This document shows, piece by piece, positions 8,816 to 17,544 of a DNA stretch of 44,243 nucleotides. The notes beneath the pieces are model-generated. The model saw only the letters and a program-made list of their open reading frames with translations. It was not told where the DNA came from and did not search any database. Source of the DNA: Bacillota bacterium (lineage in GTDB: Bacteria; Bacillota; Clostridia; Christensenellales; CAG-138); the NCBI GenBank assembly GCA_023399275.1, contig JAEWQH010000046.1:1-44243 (forward strand). The letters are read 5' to 3'. A program made the translations under genes and the position numbers. Position 1 is the first letter of the stretch. The number at the start of each line of letters is the position of its first letter.

Positions 8816-9583
8816 TCACACATAATACATGAATTCGTTGTTGTATTTTTTATAGATATACATGCCCAGCACGAGCGCGATGATCGCGTAGGCCGCGCCG
8901 ACCAGGTGGAACTGCACCGTGGGGATGGCGCCGTCGAGCATGATCTTTCGGAAGTAACGGATATACAGGTAGATCGGGTTGGCCAAAAACAGCAGCTGAA
9001 TCCGGTTGCTGAAGCTCGCAATCGAGTAAAAGATGGCGGACATCCACATCAGCAACTGCGTCACGACACCCCAGAGGTACTTCATATCGCGGAAAAACAC
9101 GTACAGCGCCGACAGGATCATGCCCATGCCGACGTTGAAGACCACGAGGCAGACGATGGGGTAGATCAGAAGCAGGAATTTCCAGGTAAACGTCACGCCG
9201 TCGATCGCGGCGAAGAAGAACAGCAGGATCAGCGTGAGCCCGAAGTTGATCAGCGACGATACGTTCTGCGAGAGCAGAAACAGGTACTTGGGGATGTTCA
9301 CCTTGGTAAAGATGCCTGCGTTGTCCACCAGCGCGCTCATGCAGAGGTTGGTCGAGTCGGTAAAATAGGAAAACACCAGCTGCCCCGAAAACAGATAAAT
9401 CACGTAGTGCTCCATGGAGTTTCCAAAGAAATTTTTGAAGACCAGCCACATGATGAGCAGAGTCATCAGCGGCGAAAGGATGCTCCATGCCATCCCAAGC
9501 GCCGTTCGCTTATACTTTTTGGTGAAGTCCCGCTTGACGAGCTCCGAAAATAAAAACCGGTATTGCCTGATCTTTTGCAGCAT
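8816..9583 (-). CDS. Polysaccharide/teichoic acid ABC exporter, permease (Wzm/TagG type)
   Basis: An ABC-2 type membrane subunit of 255 residues with about six hydrophobic segments. The N-terminal FSELVKRDFTKKYKRTALG, with basic residues before the first membrane segment, and LGMAWSILSPLMTLL are characteristic of O-antigen and teichoic acid exporters. It partners with the ATPase directly downstream. A GAGGGA site lies a few nt before the ATG. No glycosyltransferase cluster is next to it here, so its cargo is unknown; the membrane glycan genes at 22.8-25.4 kb are possible but unlinked partners. Confidence 0.92.
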   Translation of the reverse strand: MLQKIRQYRFLFSELVKRDFTKKYKRTALGMAWSILSPLMTLLIMWLVFKNFFGNSMEHYVIYLFSGQLVFSYFTDSTNLCMSALVDNAGIFTKVNIPKYLFLLSQNVSSLINFGLTLILLFFFAAIDGVTFTWKFLLLIYPIVCLVVFNVGMGMILSALYVFFRDMKYLWGVVTQLLMWMSAIFYSIASFSNRIQLLFLANPIYLYIRYFRKIMLDGAIPTVQFHLVGAAYAIIALVLGMYIYKKYNNEFMYYV

Positions 9584-9609
9584 AGCTTCCCTCTATATCT
9601 GAATGAATC

Positions 9610-9665
9610 CGTAGGATGAGGTGCGCGCCGGCGGCCTGGAAGCGCGGCTCGGTTTGCATCCTACG
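9610..9665 (-). promoter_or_regulatory. Inverted repeat in the leader of the exporter operon
   Basis: A perfect 9-bp inverted repeat (9610-9618 with 9657-9665) encloses 38 nt that contain further complementary GC-rich arms. In the minus-strand transcript it would form a large stem-loop just ahead of the permease ribosome site. It has no U-run. Its role is unknown. Confidence 0.5.
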
Positions 9666-9682
9666 CGTAGAACATGAAATAG

Positions 9683-9709
9683 TCTATAACAGTTTTCCCG
9701 CTTTGTAAA
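9683..9709 (-). promoter_or_regulatory. Weak promoter candidate for the exporter operon
   Basis: Minus-strand TTTACA (plus 9704-9709) and TATAGA (9683-9688) are separated by 15 bp, which is short. It lies about 100 nt before the permease start. Confidence 0.3.
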
Positions 9710-9752
9710 TGCGGCGTCCGATTTTGCAGCCCGCGCGCGCGGCCAAAAGAGG

Positions 9753-12302
9753 CTATTTGCGGCGCGGCGCAAGGGCGACGGGGCGAAAGAAAAAGCGCTT
9801 TGCCACCTCGGTTACGACGATGTAGAGTGCGGCCACGCCGAGCAGCGCGAGCAGCGTCAGCGGCGGCAGGGCGGCGATGTTCAAGATGCGCGCCGCCGCC
9901 GGCAGATACGGCAGAAGCAGCGTCAGTGCGGCTACGCCGAGCGTCGTGTAGAGCAGCGCGGGCGAAGGCCTGCTCTTGAAAAACGGCTTCTGCGTGCGCA
10001 TGACCAGCAGCAGCATCAGCTCCGTCAGAATCGAGAGCACAAACCAACCGCTGCGGAAGAGGTCCTGCCCGGCTTTGAGCCAGAGCAGCAGCACGCCGAA
10101 GGTGATATAGTCGAATGCCGAGCTAATGAAGCCGAACACCAGCATGAAATCTCTGAGCCGCCTGATGTTCCAGCGCTGCGGCGCGGCTACGCTCTCGGAA
10201 TCGACAGCGTCACCCGCTATGGTCATCGCCGGGAAGTCCGTCATGAAGTTGATGAGCAGTATCTGCTTGGGCAACAGCGGTAGAAACGACATAAACAGCG
10301 ACGCGCCCGCCATGCTGAACATATTGCCGAAGTTCGCACTGGTGGTGATGTAGATGTATTTGAGCGTGTTGGTAAACGCCGCGCGCCCGAGCTCGATGCC
10401 GCGCCTGAGCACGCCGAGACTCTTTTCGAGCAGCACAAAATCGGCGGCTTCCTTGGCCACGTCCACCGCCGTGTTGACCGAGATGCTGACGTCTGCGGCG
10501 TGCAGCGCCGGCGCGTCGTTGATGCCGTCGCCCATGTAGCCGACTACGCGGCCGCCGTCTCTGAGCGCACGGATGATGCGCTCCTTCTGGCTCGGGTCCA
10601 TTTCGGCGTATAGATATGCTTTCTCGATCGCGCTTTGCGCCTGTTTGTCGTCCAGCTTGAGCAGCTCTGCGCCGGTGAGGATGTCCTCCGTGCAGAGCCC
10701 GACGGCGCAGGCGGTGTGCTTGGCCACGAGGGCGTTATCCCCCGTGATGATCCGCAGCTGAATGCCGCGCTTTGCCAGGTCTGCCACGGTCTGCGCCGCG
10801 TCCGCCTTTGGCGGGTCGAAGAAGAGCAAAAAGCCCAGCAGCGTCATATCGGTTTCATCCGAAACCGTATATGCGCGCGGATCGAGCAGAGGCACCGTCT
10901 TTTCGGCGACGCCGAGCACGCGAAACCCCCGCGCGCTCCACGCGGAGAAGCGCTGCTGAACCTGTGCCGAAAGCTCCCCTTCCAGCGGCGCGTCGCCGCT
11001 GTGCGTGCGCACGCGGCTGCAGCAGGAGAGTACCTGGCCCAACGCGCCTTTGGTGATCAGCTGGCAGGCGCCGTCTTCCTCGGCGACCACGCTGAGGCGC
11101 TTTCGATAGAAATCGTAGGCGATCTCACCGCGCTTGACGGCGCCGCTCGCGTCGATATGCCGGTCGGCCATGATCGCCGCATCCAGCGCGTTGACAAGCC
11201 CCGTCTGCAGGCTGGCGTTGAGGTAGGCTGCGCGGAAGACCTCGTCCGAGGGAGTTCCGTCCAACCCGGCCGCGCTGTCCAGACGAACGACGCCCTCGGT
11301 CAGCGTGCCGGTCTTATCGGTGCAGAGCGTATCCATGCTGCCGAAGTTCTCGATCGCCGTCAGTCGGCGGACGATCACGCCGGCGGAAGCCATGATGCGC
11401 GAGCCGCGCGCGAGCGTGATGTTGATGATCGCCGGCAGAAGCTGGGGCGTAATGCCTACCGCGAGTGCAACGGAGAAGAGCAGCGAGTCGATAACCGGCT
11501 TGTGGAACGCCACGTTCACCAGAAAGACAAACACGGTGAGGATCAGCATCATGACGGTGAGCAGGTAGCCAAAGCGGCGGATGCCGCGTTCAAACTCCGT
11601 CTCCGGCGGGCGGGCGGTGATCTGCGCCGAGATGCCGCCAAACTCCGTTGCAACGCCGGTGCGGACCACGAGCATGCTCGCGCTTCCGGAGCGCACGGTG
11701 GTGCCCATAAAGACGCAGTTTGTGCGGCGGCTCAGCTCCGTGTCGGCTGCGACGGTGCCTGCGCGCTTTTCCACTGCCATCGACTCGCCGGTGAGCGCAG
11801 ACTGGTCGACGAGGAAGTCCTCGTCCTCCAGCAGGACGCCGTCCGCGGGCACGATGCTGCCGGCGGAGAGCCGCACGATGTCGCCCGGTACAAGCTGCAC
11901 CGAGGGAACCTGCGCCGGCTGCCCGCCGCGGATGGCGGTGCACTGCATTTGGATGCGGGAGCGCAGCTTTTCCACGGCGTTGCCCGCGCTGTACTCCTGC
12001 AAAAAGCTGAGCACCGCGCTGCCGAGCACGATGGCGAATATGATCAGCGAATCCAGCCAGTCGCCCGTAGCGGCGGAGAGGGCGGTCGCCACGAGCATGA
12101 TCAATATGATGGGGCTTTTGAACTGGCCGAGAAACAGCAGCAGCGGGGAGGCGCTCTTCTTGGCGCGGATGGCGTTCTCTCCGTAGGCGGCCAGCCGGGC
12201 CGCGGCTTCCTCGCCGCTCAGGCCTGCGGCGGACGAACGATACTGCCCAAGCGCTTCCTCGGGCGACAGGATCCAATCTTGCACCGCATCGGCTTTCTTC
12301 AT
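9753..12302 (-). CDS. mgtA: MgtA-type magnesium-translocating P-type ATPase
   Basis: A P3B-type ATPase of 849 residues that probably imports Mg2+ across the cytoplasmic membrane. Visible elements are the actuator motif LTGES, the phosphorylation motif DKTGT (Asp about 329), TGDN and MGDGINDAPAL in the P-domain, and about ten hydrophobic segments, four of them at the C-terminus. FFDPPKADAA and the membrane motif ILLINFMTDFPA fit the MgtA/MgtB group better than Ca2+ or H+ pumps. I chose the ATG at 12302 because AGAGAGG precedes it by about 7 nt and upstream residues are not family-like. The gene stands alone with its own promoter. The leader of about 80-90 nt shows no M-box pattern. Confidence 0.9.
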   Translation of the reverse strand: MKKADAVQDWILSPEEALGQYRSSAAGLSGEEAAARLAAYGENAIRAKKSASPLLLFLGQFKSPIILIMLVATALSAATGDWLDSLIIFAIVLGSAVLSFLQEYSAGNAVEKLRSRIQMQCTAIRGGQPAQVPSVQLVPGDIVRLSAGSIVPADGVLLEDEDFLVDQSALTGESMAVEKRAGTVAADTELSRRTNCVFMGTTVRSGSASMLVVRTGVATEFGGISAQITARPPETEFERGIRRFGYLLTVMMLILTVFVFLVNVAFHKPVIDSLLFSVALAVGITPQLLPAIINITLARGSRIMASAGVIVRRLTAIENFGSMDTLCTDKTGTLTEGVVRLDSAAGLDGTPSDEVFRAAYLNASLQTGLVNALDAAIMADRHIDASGAVKRGEIAYDFYRKRLSVVAEEDGACQLITKGALGQVLSCCSRVRTHSGDAPLEGELSAQVQQRFSAWSARGFRVLGVAEKTVPLLDPRAYTVSDETDMTLLGFLLFFDPPKADAAQTVADLAKRGIQLRIITGDNALVAKHTACAVGLCTEDILTGAELLKLDDKQAQSAIEKAYLYAEMDPSQKERIIRALRDGGRVVGYMGDGINDAPALHAADVSISVNTAVDVAKEAADFVLLEKSLGVLRRGIELGRAAFTNTLKYIYITTSANFGNMFSMAGASLFMSFLPLLPKQILLINFMTDFPAMTIAGDAVDSESVAAPQRWNIRRLRDFMLVFGFISSAFDYITFGVLLLWLKAGQDLFRSGWFVLSILTELMLLLVMRTQKPFFKSRPSPALLYTTLGVAALTLLLPYLPAAARILNIAALPPLTLLALLGVAALYIVVTEVAKRFFFRPVALAPRRK

Positions 12303-12391
12303 AGAATGCCTCTCTTTATTGTAAGACGTTTTTGGCGTAAGGACGGCGGCAGGCGGATTTGCCTTTGCCGCGCGCAAGGTCGCCTGCTTTG

Positions 12392-12421
12392 ATTGTAGCG
12401 GCGCACCCGCCGCGCCGTCAA
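12392..12421 (-). promoter_or_regulatory. Promoter of the mgtA-type gene
   Basis: On the minus strand TTGACG (plus 12416-12421) and TACAAT (12392-12397) are separated by 18 bp. This predicts transcription starting near 12385 and a leader of about 80 nt. The intergenic stretch 12303-12610 otherwise holds only the divergent promoter of the next gene. Confidence 0.7.
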
Positions 12422-12547
12422 TGGATAAGCGCGCCGTCCGGCGCCTGGTCGAGGGGTTTTCTTCACGCGTTGCAAAATGTTTGCCGAAATGCCGTTTTTG
12501 AAGCGGGGATATCGACCGGGTTTGCGTGGCGGGGACAGGCGGTGAAA

Positions 12548-12576
12548 TTGACTTACTTTGTAATTTGCGGTACCAT
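12548..12576 (+). promoter_or_regulatory. Promoter of the cohesin-like/DUF3048 operon
   Basis: TTGACT at 12548-12553, a 17-bp spacer and TACCAT at 12571-12576. It lies 35 nt before the ATG at 12611. Confidence 0.55.
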
Positions 12577-12610
12577 ATAGCATATTGCTTTTGCCTGTGA
12601 GGTGCTGCGC

Positions 12611-13336
12611 ATGAAACATACGCCCGTTCTTCTGACGGCGTTGCTGCTCTCCCTGTTGCTGGCGATGCCGGCGCATTCGCTTGCGGAGGAGGGGAGCGTA
12701 TCGATCCAGGTCGGAGAGGCCGGAGGCGAAAGCGGCGAAACGGTCGATCTGCCCGTGCTGCTCGGTGCGTGCGCGGGGGTGGACTCCGTTCAGTTTGACC
12801 TCAACTACGACAGCGCCGCGCTGGAGTTTGTCTCCATGACGCCGGGCGATCTCTTTGCGGCGGAATATACCGTTATCAATGCGGACGTGCCGGGCCGCAT
12901 TCGCGTCGCCTGTGCCGGTGCGCTGGGACTTGAGGGCGCGGGCACGCTCATGACGCTGCGCTTTCGCCTGCTTTCGGACGCGGGCAGCGTGGTGAGCATC
13001 ACCAGCGGCATCGTCACACGTGTGGATGCGGATTACCGGCAGAGCGCGGCTTATGTCACCATCTCGGACGGCGGCGTCACCGCCGGCGGCGCGCCGCTGC
13101 CACAGGCCGTGGTTACCCCCTGGGTGCCTGCAACGCCGGAACCGACCCCCACGCCGGAGCCGACCGCGACGGCGACGCCATCACCCGCCGCGACGGAGAA
13201 CCCCGCGCCGCAGACCGCTGCGTCACTGGCGAAAAGCCTGCCTGCGGCCGCCTACTATGTCGGCGGAGGACTGCTTGGCGCCATCGCCGTGCTTGCCGTT
13301 ATCCTGGTGCTGCTGCGGAAAAAACGCCGCGGCTGA
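12611..13336 (+). CDS. Cohesin-like domain protein, secreted and membrane-anchored
   Basis: A 241-residue exported protein. Residues 1 to about 23 are a signal peptide. Residues about 27-155 form one domain resembling cohesins (GETVDLPVLLG, then VDSVQFDLNYDSAALEF, then TLMTLRFRLL), an immunoglobulin-like beta sandwich that in cellulosomes binds dockerins. A Thr/Pro/Glu-rich linker (about 170-200) leads to a single C-terminal membrane helix ending in RKKRRG. A GAGGTG site precedes the ATG at 12611. It heads a probable operon with two DUF3048 lipoproteins. No dockerin protein was seen here, so partner binding is unproven; single cohesin-like domains also occur in non-cellulosomal surface proteins. 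Confidence 0.75.
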   Translation: MKHTPVLLTALLLSLLLAMPAHSLAEEGSVSIQVGEAGGESGETVDLPVLLGACAGVDSVQFDLNYDSAALEFVSMTPGDLFAAEYTVINADVPGRIRVACAGALGLEGAGTLMTLRFRLLSDAGSVVSITSGIVTRVDADYRQSAAYVTISDGGVTAGGAPLPQAVVTPWVPATPEPTPTPEPTATATPSPAATENPAPQTAASLAKSLPAAAYYVGGGLLGAIAVLAVILVLLRKKRRG

Positions 13337-13371
13337 CGCCTGATGGCGCGCCCGGTGCGAAGGAAGAGTCT

Positions 13372-14598
13372 TTGAGAAGAAGGGACGCAATCGATATGAT
13401 ACGACCGAAGTTCGGCCGGCTGCCGCGTGGCAGCCGCTTTGCCGCCGCGTTTGCGGGGGCGCTTGCTGCGGTCCTGCTGCTTGCCGGCTGCTCGAGCGCG
13501 CCGGAGCCCGCCGCGAGCCCTCTGCCGAGCGAAACAGCCGCGCCGACGGCGACGCCGGTTCCCACGCCTACGCCGGAGCCGACGCCGACCCCCACGCCGG
13601 AGCCGAAGAACCGCTCGCTCACCTCCGGACGCGTCGTTCCGGAAGGAACGCCGCTGCGCCCGTTCATCCTGTCGATCGACAATGCGGATGGCGCAAAGCC
13701 GCAGACCTCGCTGATGGAGGCGGATATCGTATACGAGTTCCTCGTCGAGCAGTCGATCACGCGCTTTCAGGCGGTGTTCAACGACACCTATCCGCTCTAC
13801 GCCGGGCCGGTGCGCTCCACGCGATACTACATCATAGACATGGTGCAGGAGTGGGACTGCATGTATCTTCACGAGGGGTATGTGGTGCTCAAGAAGCCCT
13901 ACCGCCGCGTTCCGAACGACCTCATCACGCTCTACCTGCCCAAAGGGGATTTCAAGGGCTTCAATCGCACGTTTTACCGTTCGAAGGGCGGATATGACGA
14001 CTTTGAGACGGAAAACGGCTATAAATTCCGCGCGACCGAGACAGGGCGCGGCAGCGTCCACGCGCTGTATTACCGCATCGCCGCGCTGGTGGATCGCTAC
14101 TATGGCGATCACACGGCGGCGCAGCACCAGCGATTCAACTTCATGGAGGGTGTCACCTACGAAAACGCAGAGCCGTTTACCAAGGTATCCCTCTCATTCG
14201 GCAACGAAAAGAATCCCGATTGGATCCAGTTTGCGTACGATGCGGCTCAAAACCGCCTCTTCCGCTCGGAGAGCGGCGAAGCGAGCATGACCAGAACACT
14301 CACCGAAAACGGGGATAACTACATCACCGAGCAGATGAACGTGCAAAACCTCATCGTGCAGTACGCCGAGTACGGCTATGTCAAGGACGACGGGAAACAT
14401 CGCCGCAGCTGCGAGATGATCGGCAGCGGCAAATGCGATTACTTTATCAACGGGCAGCATGTGACCGGCACTTGGTCGCGCCCGAGCGCAGAGGACTATA
14501 CCACCTATCTGCTGGACGACGGTTCACTCGTCACGCTCGAACCGGGCAACACCTGGATCGCCGTGCACCCGTCCTCCGACCCGGTGCGCGTTGAGTAG
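13372..14598 (+). CDS. DUF3048 family lipoprotein (YerB-like), first copy
   Basis: An exported lipoprotein with lipobox LLAGC (Cys 40 if the TTG at 13372 starts, Cys 32 if the ATG at 13396 starts) and a Thr-Pro-Glu repeat linker, then a DUF3048 module of about 320 residues. Family-like motifs are SIDNADGAKPQTSL, ADIVYEF, GPVRSTRYY near the front, and NVQNLIVQY and LEPGNTWIAV near the end. B. subtilis YerB belongs to this family; its function is unknown. TTG 13372 has AAGGAAGAG just before it and ATG 13396 has AAGAAGGGA about 10 nt before, so the start is undecided. The stop overlaps the start of a second DUF3048 gene. Confidence 0.85.
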   Translation: MRRRDAIDMIRPKFGRLPRGSRFAAAFAGALAAVLLLAGCSSAPEPAASPLPSETAAPTATPVPTPTPEPTPTPTPEPKNRSLTSGRVVPEGTPLRPFILSIDNADGAKPQTSLMEADIVYEFLVEQSITRFQAVFNDTYPLYAGPVRSTRYYIIDMVQEWDCMYLHEGYVVLKKPYRRVPNDLITLYLPKGDFKGFNRTFYRSKGGYDDFETENGYKFRATETGRGSVHALYYRIAALVDRYYGDHTAAQHQRFNFMEGVTYENAEPFTKVSLSFGNEKNPDWIQFAYDAAQNRLFRSESGEASMTRTLTENGDNYITEQMNVQNLIVQYAEYGYVKDDGKHRRSCEMIGSGKCDYFINGQHVTGTWSRPSAEDYTTYLLDDGSLVTLEPGNTWIAVHPSSDPVRVE

Positions 14599-15826
14599 CG
14601 CGCGCAAAAACCAAATCCGGCGCTGCGCGTGCTGGCTGCTGCCGCTTGCGGCCGGGCTGCTGCTGCCGCTTGCCGGCTGCACGGTGATACGGACCATCAC
14701 GGCTCCATCCGCTCAGGCGCAGGGTGCGTCGGAAGATACGGAGGTCGTCATCCTTGCGGACGCAAGCCCGTCCGCGTCTGCGCCTGCGTCCACGACGGCG
14801 CCCCTTACGGCGCTCGCGGGCGAGACGGAGACAAGCGAGCTGGAAGGGGAGCCTTCTCCGACGCCGCTTAACGGGGGTGTTTCACCGACGACGGGCCGCC
14901 TCCTGCCGGATGGCGCGGTCTACCGGCCCGTGCTGGTGGTGATCGACAACGCGGCGCTGGCGCGGCCGCAGACCGCGCTGATGATGGCGGATATCGTGTA
15001 TGAGTTTCCGCTCGATCGCGACGACCACAGCACGCGTTACCTGGCGCTGTTTTCGGACGAGCTGCCGGATCGTGTTGGGCCGGTGCGCACCTCGCGGACA
15101 TATCTGGCGCAGACTGCGCGTGAGTGGGGCGGGCTATACGTTTCGCTCGGAGACCCGGAGCAGGCGGACGACGGATACCCGTCACTCGCGGAGAGTGGGC
15201 TGCGCTACCGCGCGGAGAATGCGGGCGCTGCGGAGGCGTACTTCTATCGCGACAAGACCGTCTCCTCTGCCGAGGAGCACACGCTCTTTTTCCAGCTGCT
15301 GCCATACGTGGAAAACAATGACTTCACCGCAGACTTCAGCCAGACGCGCTTTGCCTTTGAAGAGGGCGTCGTATACGAAAAAGGCAAGGTGTTTCAGAGT
15401 GTGGGCGTGCCGTTCACCAGCTCCGACAACGAGCGCGTGGTGTTCACCTATGACAAGCTGAGAAACGTGCTGGTGCGCAGCGACAAAAACTCCAAAAAAG
15501 TGCTCGGCGCGAGCACATCCCTCACGCCGACGGACGATGCGCTCGGCTACGCCAACGAGCCGATCACCGTGCAGAACCTCATCGTACAGTATGTGCGCGT
15601 CTCCGCCTACGACTCCACTTTCCGCAGCATATCGCTGACCGGCAAGGGGGACTGCCTGTATTTTGTCAACGGCCGCGTGGTCTTCGGCAGCTGGAGCAGA
15701 GCTTCGCTGGATGAGCCGACGAGCTATGCGCTCTACGACGGCACCATCGTGCGTCTGGAGCCGGGCAACACCTGGATCATGATGATGCCGAGCACGCGCG
15801 AGGTCAAGATCCGCTACGGCGGCTGA
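14591..15826 (+). CDS. DUF3048 family lipoprotein (YerB-like), second copy
   Basis: A 411-residue paralogue of the gene directly upstream, overlapping it by 8 nt and starting with TTG at 14591. The lipobox LPLAGC puts the lipidated Cys at 30, followed by a low-complexity linker to about residue 95. The DUF3048 module keeps VIDNAALARPQTAL, ADIVYEF, VGPVRTSRTY, TVQNLIVQY and LEPGNTWIMM. The two copies are clearly related but diverged, so the duplication is not recent. The translational coupling suggests the two proteins are made together and perhaps act as a pair at the cell surface. Function unknown. A terminator follows. Confidence 0.85.
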   Translation: MSSARKNQIRRCACWLLPLAAGLLLPLAGCTVIRTITAPSAQAQGASEDTEVVILADASPSASAPASTTAPLTALAGETETSELEGEPSPTPLNGGVSPTTGRLLPDGAVYRPVLVVIDNAALARPQTALMMADIVYEFPLDRDDHSTRYLALFSDELPDRVGPVRTSRTYLAQTAREWGGLYVSLGDPEQADDGYPSLAESGLRYRAENAGAAEAYFYRDKTVSSAEEHTLFFQLLPYVENNDFTADFSQTRFAFEEGVVYEKGKVFQSVGVPFTSSDNERVVFTYDKLRNVLVRSDKNSKKVLGASTSLTPTDDALGYANEPITVQNLIVQYVRVSAYDSTFRSISLTGKGDCLYFVNGRVVFGSWSRASLDEPTSYALYDGTIVRLEPGNTWIMMMPSTREVKIRYGG

Positions 15827-15878
15827 ATACAGGAGCCGGCGCTCGTTTGACGCGCAAGCGGGGTTTTTTAAAACGAAC

Positions 15879-15915
15879 AAGGACAGGCGACCGCAATGCG
15901 TTCCTGTCCTTTTTT
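15879..15915 (+). terminator. Terminator after the DUF3048 pair
   Basis: A perfect 9-bp stem AAGGACAGG / CCTGTCCTT (15879-15887 with 15903-15911) followed by a T-run to 15915. On the other strand it may also help to end the convergent lipoprotein transcript. Confidence 0.85.
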
Positions 15916-15966
15916 GATGCGATAAGCCGGGCACGCCCGCCTTGGCGCAAGCAGCAGAGCCGCTCT

Positions 15967-17340
15967 TTATGTCAGCGGAACGCCGTTGACATACACCGTA
16001 AATCCATTGGTGACGATGCTGCTGACACGTCCGGTGAACGCGGTCAGGTACGCGTTGTCGGTCAGCGTCCAAACGGCGTCGTCCTCCAGCGTCACCTTTG
16101 CGGCGCGGGCGGTGTTTGCGGCGTTGACTGCGCCGGTATATGCGCTCTTGCCGCGCAGCGTCAGAGAAAGGGACGAGAGCTCGTCCACAAGGATATTTCC
16201 GCTCAGCGTCTGATCCTTGGCGACGAGTGCGCACGTAGCGCCGTTCTCGCCCGCTTCGCCCCAGCCGCGGGAGCCGTCGTTGCCGGCGACGCGCAGGAGC
16301 GCGCGCCCATCGCCCAGCGCGAGCGCGACGCTTTCGAGATAGATGGAGGCGCTGGTGTTGGTCGCATAGAACAGGTCGCCTTTGAGCGCGGTGAGCGCGC
16401 CGCGGGTCATGGAAAAGGAGGCGCTTTCGCCGCCCGCGCCGCCGTCGCGATAGAGTGCGACGCAGTAGGGCGAGGCCTGCATGCCGGTTGGGTCGTTCAT
16501 GCGGCCGGAGAGGGCGCTGTCGGTCAGCGTTACGCTGCCGCCGTTGACGGCGACCGCCTCCGAGCTATTTGCCCGCAATGTCGCGCTGCTGGCGATCACC
16601 CCGCCGGCGGAGCTGATGACGGGCGCGCCGGTCCCGCCCGTGGTGACCATGCCGCCTTCGATATAGACCGAGCCGTTCTTTCCCGCGACGATGGCGGGGG
16701 AAGACGCGCCCTGCGTGGAGAGGGTGGAGTCCCGCGCGGTTGCGCTGCCGCCGGAGGCGGCGGCGAGCGCATAGGCGGAAGCGCCCGTAACGCGCACCAC
16801 GCTGTTTTGCAGCTGAATCCGCGCGGCGTTTGCAAAGGCGCCGCCCGCGCCGAGCGCGGATGCGCTTACCTCGCTGTTGACGAGCAGCAACTGCGCGTCC
16901 GCGCGCGCCAATGCCGCGGCGTTCAACCCGGAGGACAGCGTGTTTTCGAGGCTGGAGGCGTCGCCCGCGCGCTTTTCCACGTGCGCGCCGTCGATTCCCG
17001 CGATCGCGCCGTTTTCCACGCGGAGGGCGTTTTCATCCGCCTGCTCGGAGTAGTATGTCTTTTGGCTTTCGCTTGTATCGGTCGCGATCGTATACGCGCC
17101 CGAGCCGTTCGCTTCCGGCGTTGTACTCGGCTGCGAGCCGGCCGTCTGCTCCGGCGTGACGGAGGGCGTCTGCGAAGGCTCCGGTTCGTCGGTGCTGCGC
17201 GGGGCGGTGCTGGCGGCGGCACTCGGCAAAGGAGAGCCGACGGAGACGACGGGGTCGGTCGAGGCGCAGCCTGCGCCGAGCGCGAGCAGCGCAATCAGCG
17301 CGACGGTTGCGCGCCAAAGCGATCGGGTTCGTTGGTTCAT
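15967..17340 (-). CDS. Surface lipoprotein with repetitive, probably beta-helical domain
   Basis: A 457-residue exported lipoprotein: signal and lipobox LGAGC (Cys 25), then a Ser/Thr/Pro-rich linker (about 30-75), then about 370 residues rich in Ala, Ser, Gly, Thr and Val. This last part has short strands in the pattern VNGGSVTLTDSALSG and NGSVYIEGGMVTTGG, as in right-handed parallel beta-helix, adhesin-like domains. It ends in a compact segment, WTLTDNAYLTAF onward, that resembles the ends of such proteins. A GGGAGGCG site precedes the ATG at 17340; the longer upstream frame has none. A TATACT element (plus 17368-17373) may be its -10 box. Role unknown: adhesion or a surface glycan-binding function are guesses. 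Confidence 0.7.
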   Translation of the reverse strand: MNQRTRSLWRATVALIALLALGAGCASTDPVVSVGSPLPSAAASTAPRSTDEPEPSQTPSVTPEQTAGSQPSTTPEANGSGAYTIATDTSESQKTYYSEQADENALRVENGAIAGIDGAHVEKRAGDASSLENTLSSGLNAAALARADAQLLLVNSEVSASALGAGGAFANAARIQLQNSVVRVTGASAYALAAASGGSATARDSTLSTQGASSPAIVAGKNGSVYIEGGMVTTGGTGAPVISSAGGVIASSATLRANSSEAVAVNGGSVTLTDSALSGRMNDPTGMQASPYCVALYRDGGAGGESASFSMTRGALTALKGDLFYATNTSASIYLESVALALGDGRALLRVAGNDGSRGWGEAGENGATCALVAKDQTLSGNILVDELSSLSLTLRGKSAYTGAVNAANTARAAKVTLEDDAVWTLTDNAYLTAFTGRVSSIVTNGFTVYVNGVPLT

Positions 17341-17465
17341 GCGTTCGCCTCCCTTGGATTCCCAGAGAGTATATCGCAAGGGTTTGAACGAACTATAGAG
17401 GAAATGTGAACTCATTTTCTCGTTTGACGGACGCCGCCCGGCTTTTGCGCGATGTCTTGCCGTGC

Positions 17466-17494
17466 TTGTGCGCAATTTGCAAACGTGGTATGCT
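17466..17494 (+). promoter_or_regulatory. Promoter of the NagD-like gene
   Basis: TTGTGC at 17466-17471, a 17-bp spacer and TATGCT at 17489-17494, about 50 nt before the ATG. Confidence 0.55.
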
Positions 17495-17544
17495 CATAAA
17501 AGAAAAAGTGAAATGAAAAAGAGGAAGACTGGGAAAGGAAATAC

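Noticed and set aside
12303..12391. Possible M-box magnesium riboswitch before the MgtA-type ATPase
   Set aside because: The leader predicted from the promoter at 12392-12421 is only about 80-90 nt and shows none of the conserved M-box segments I could recognise.
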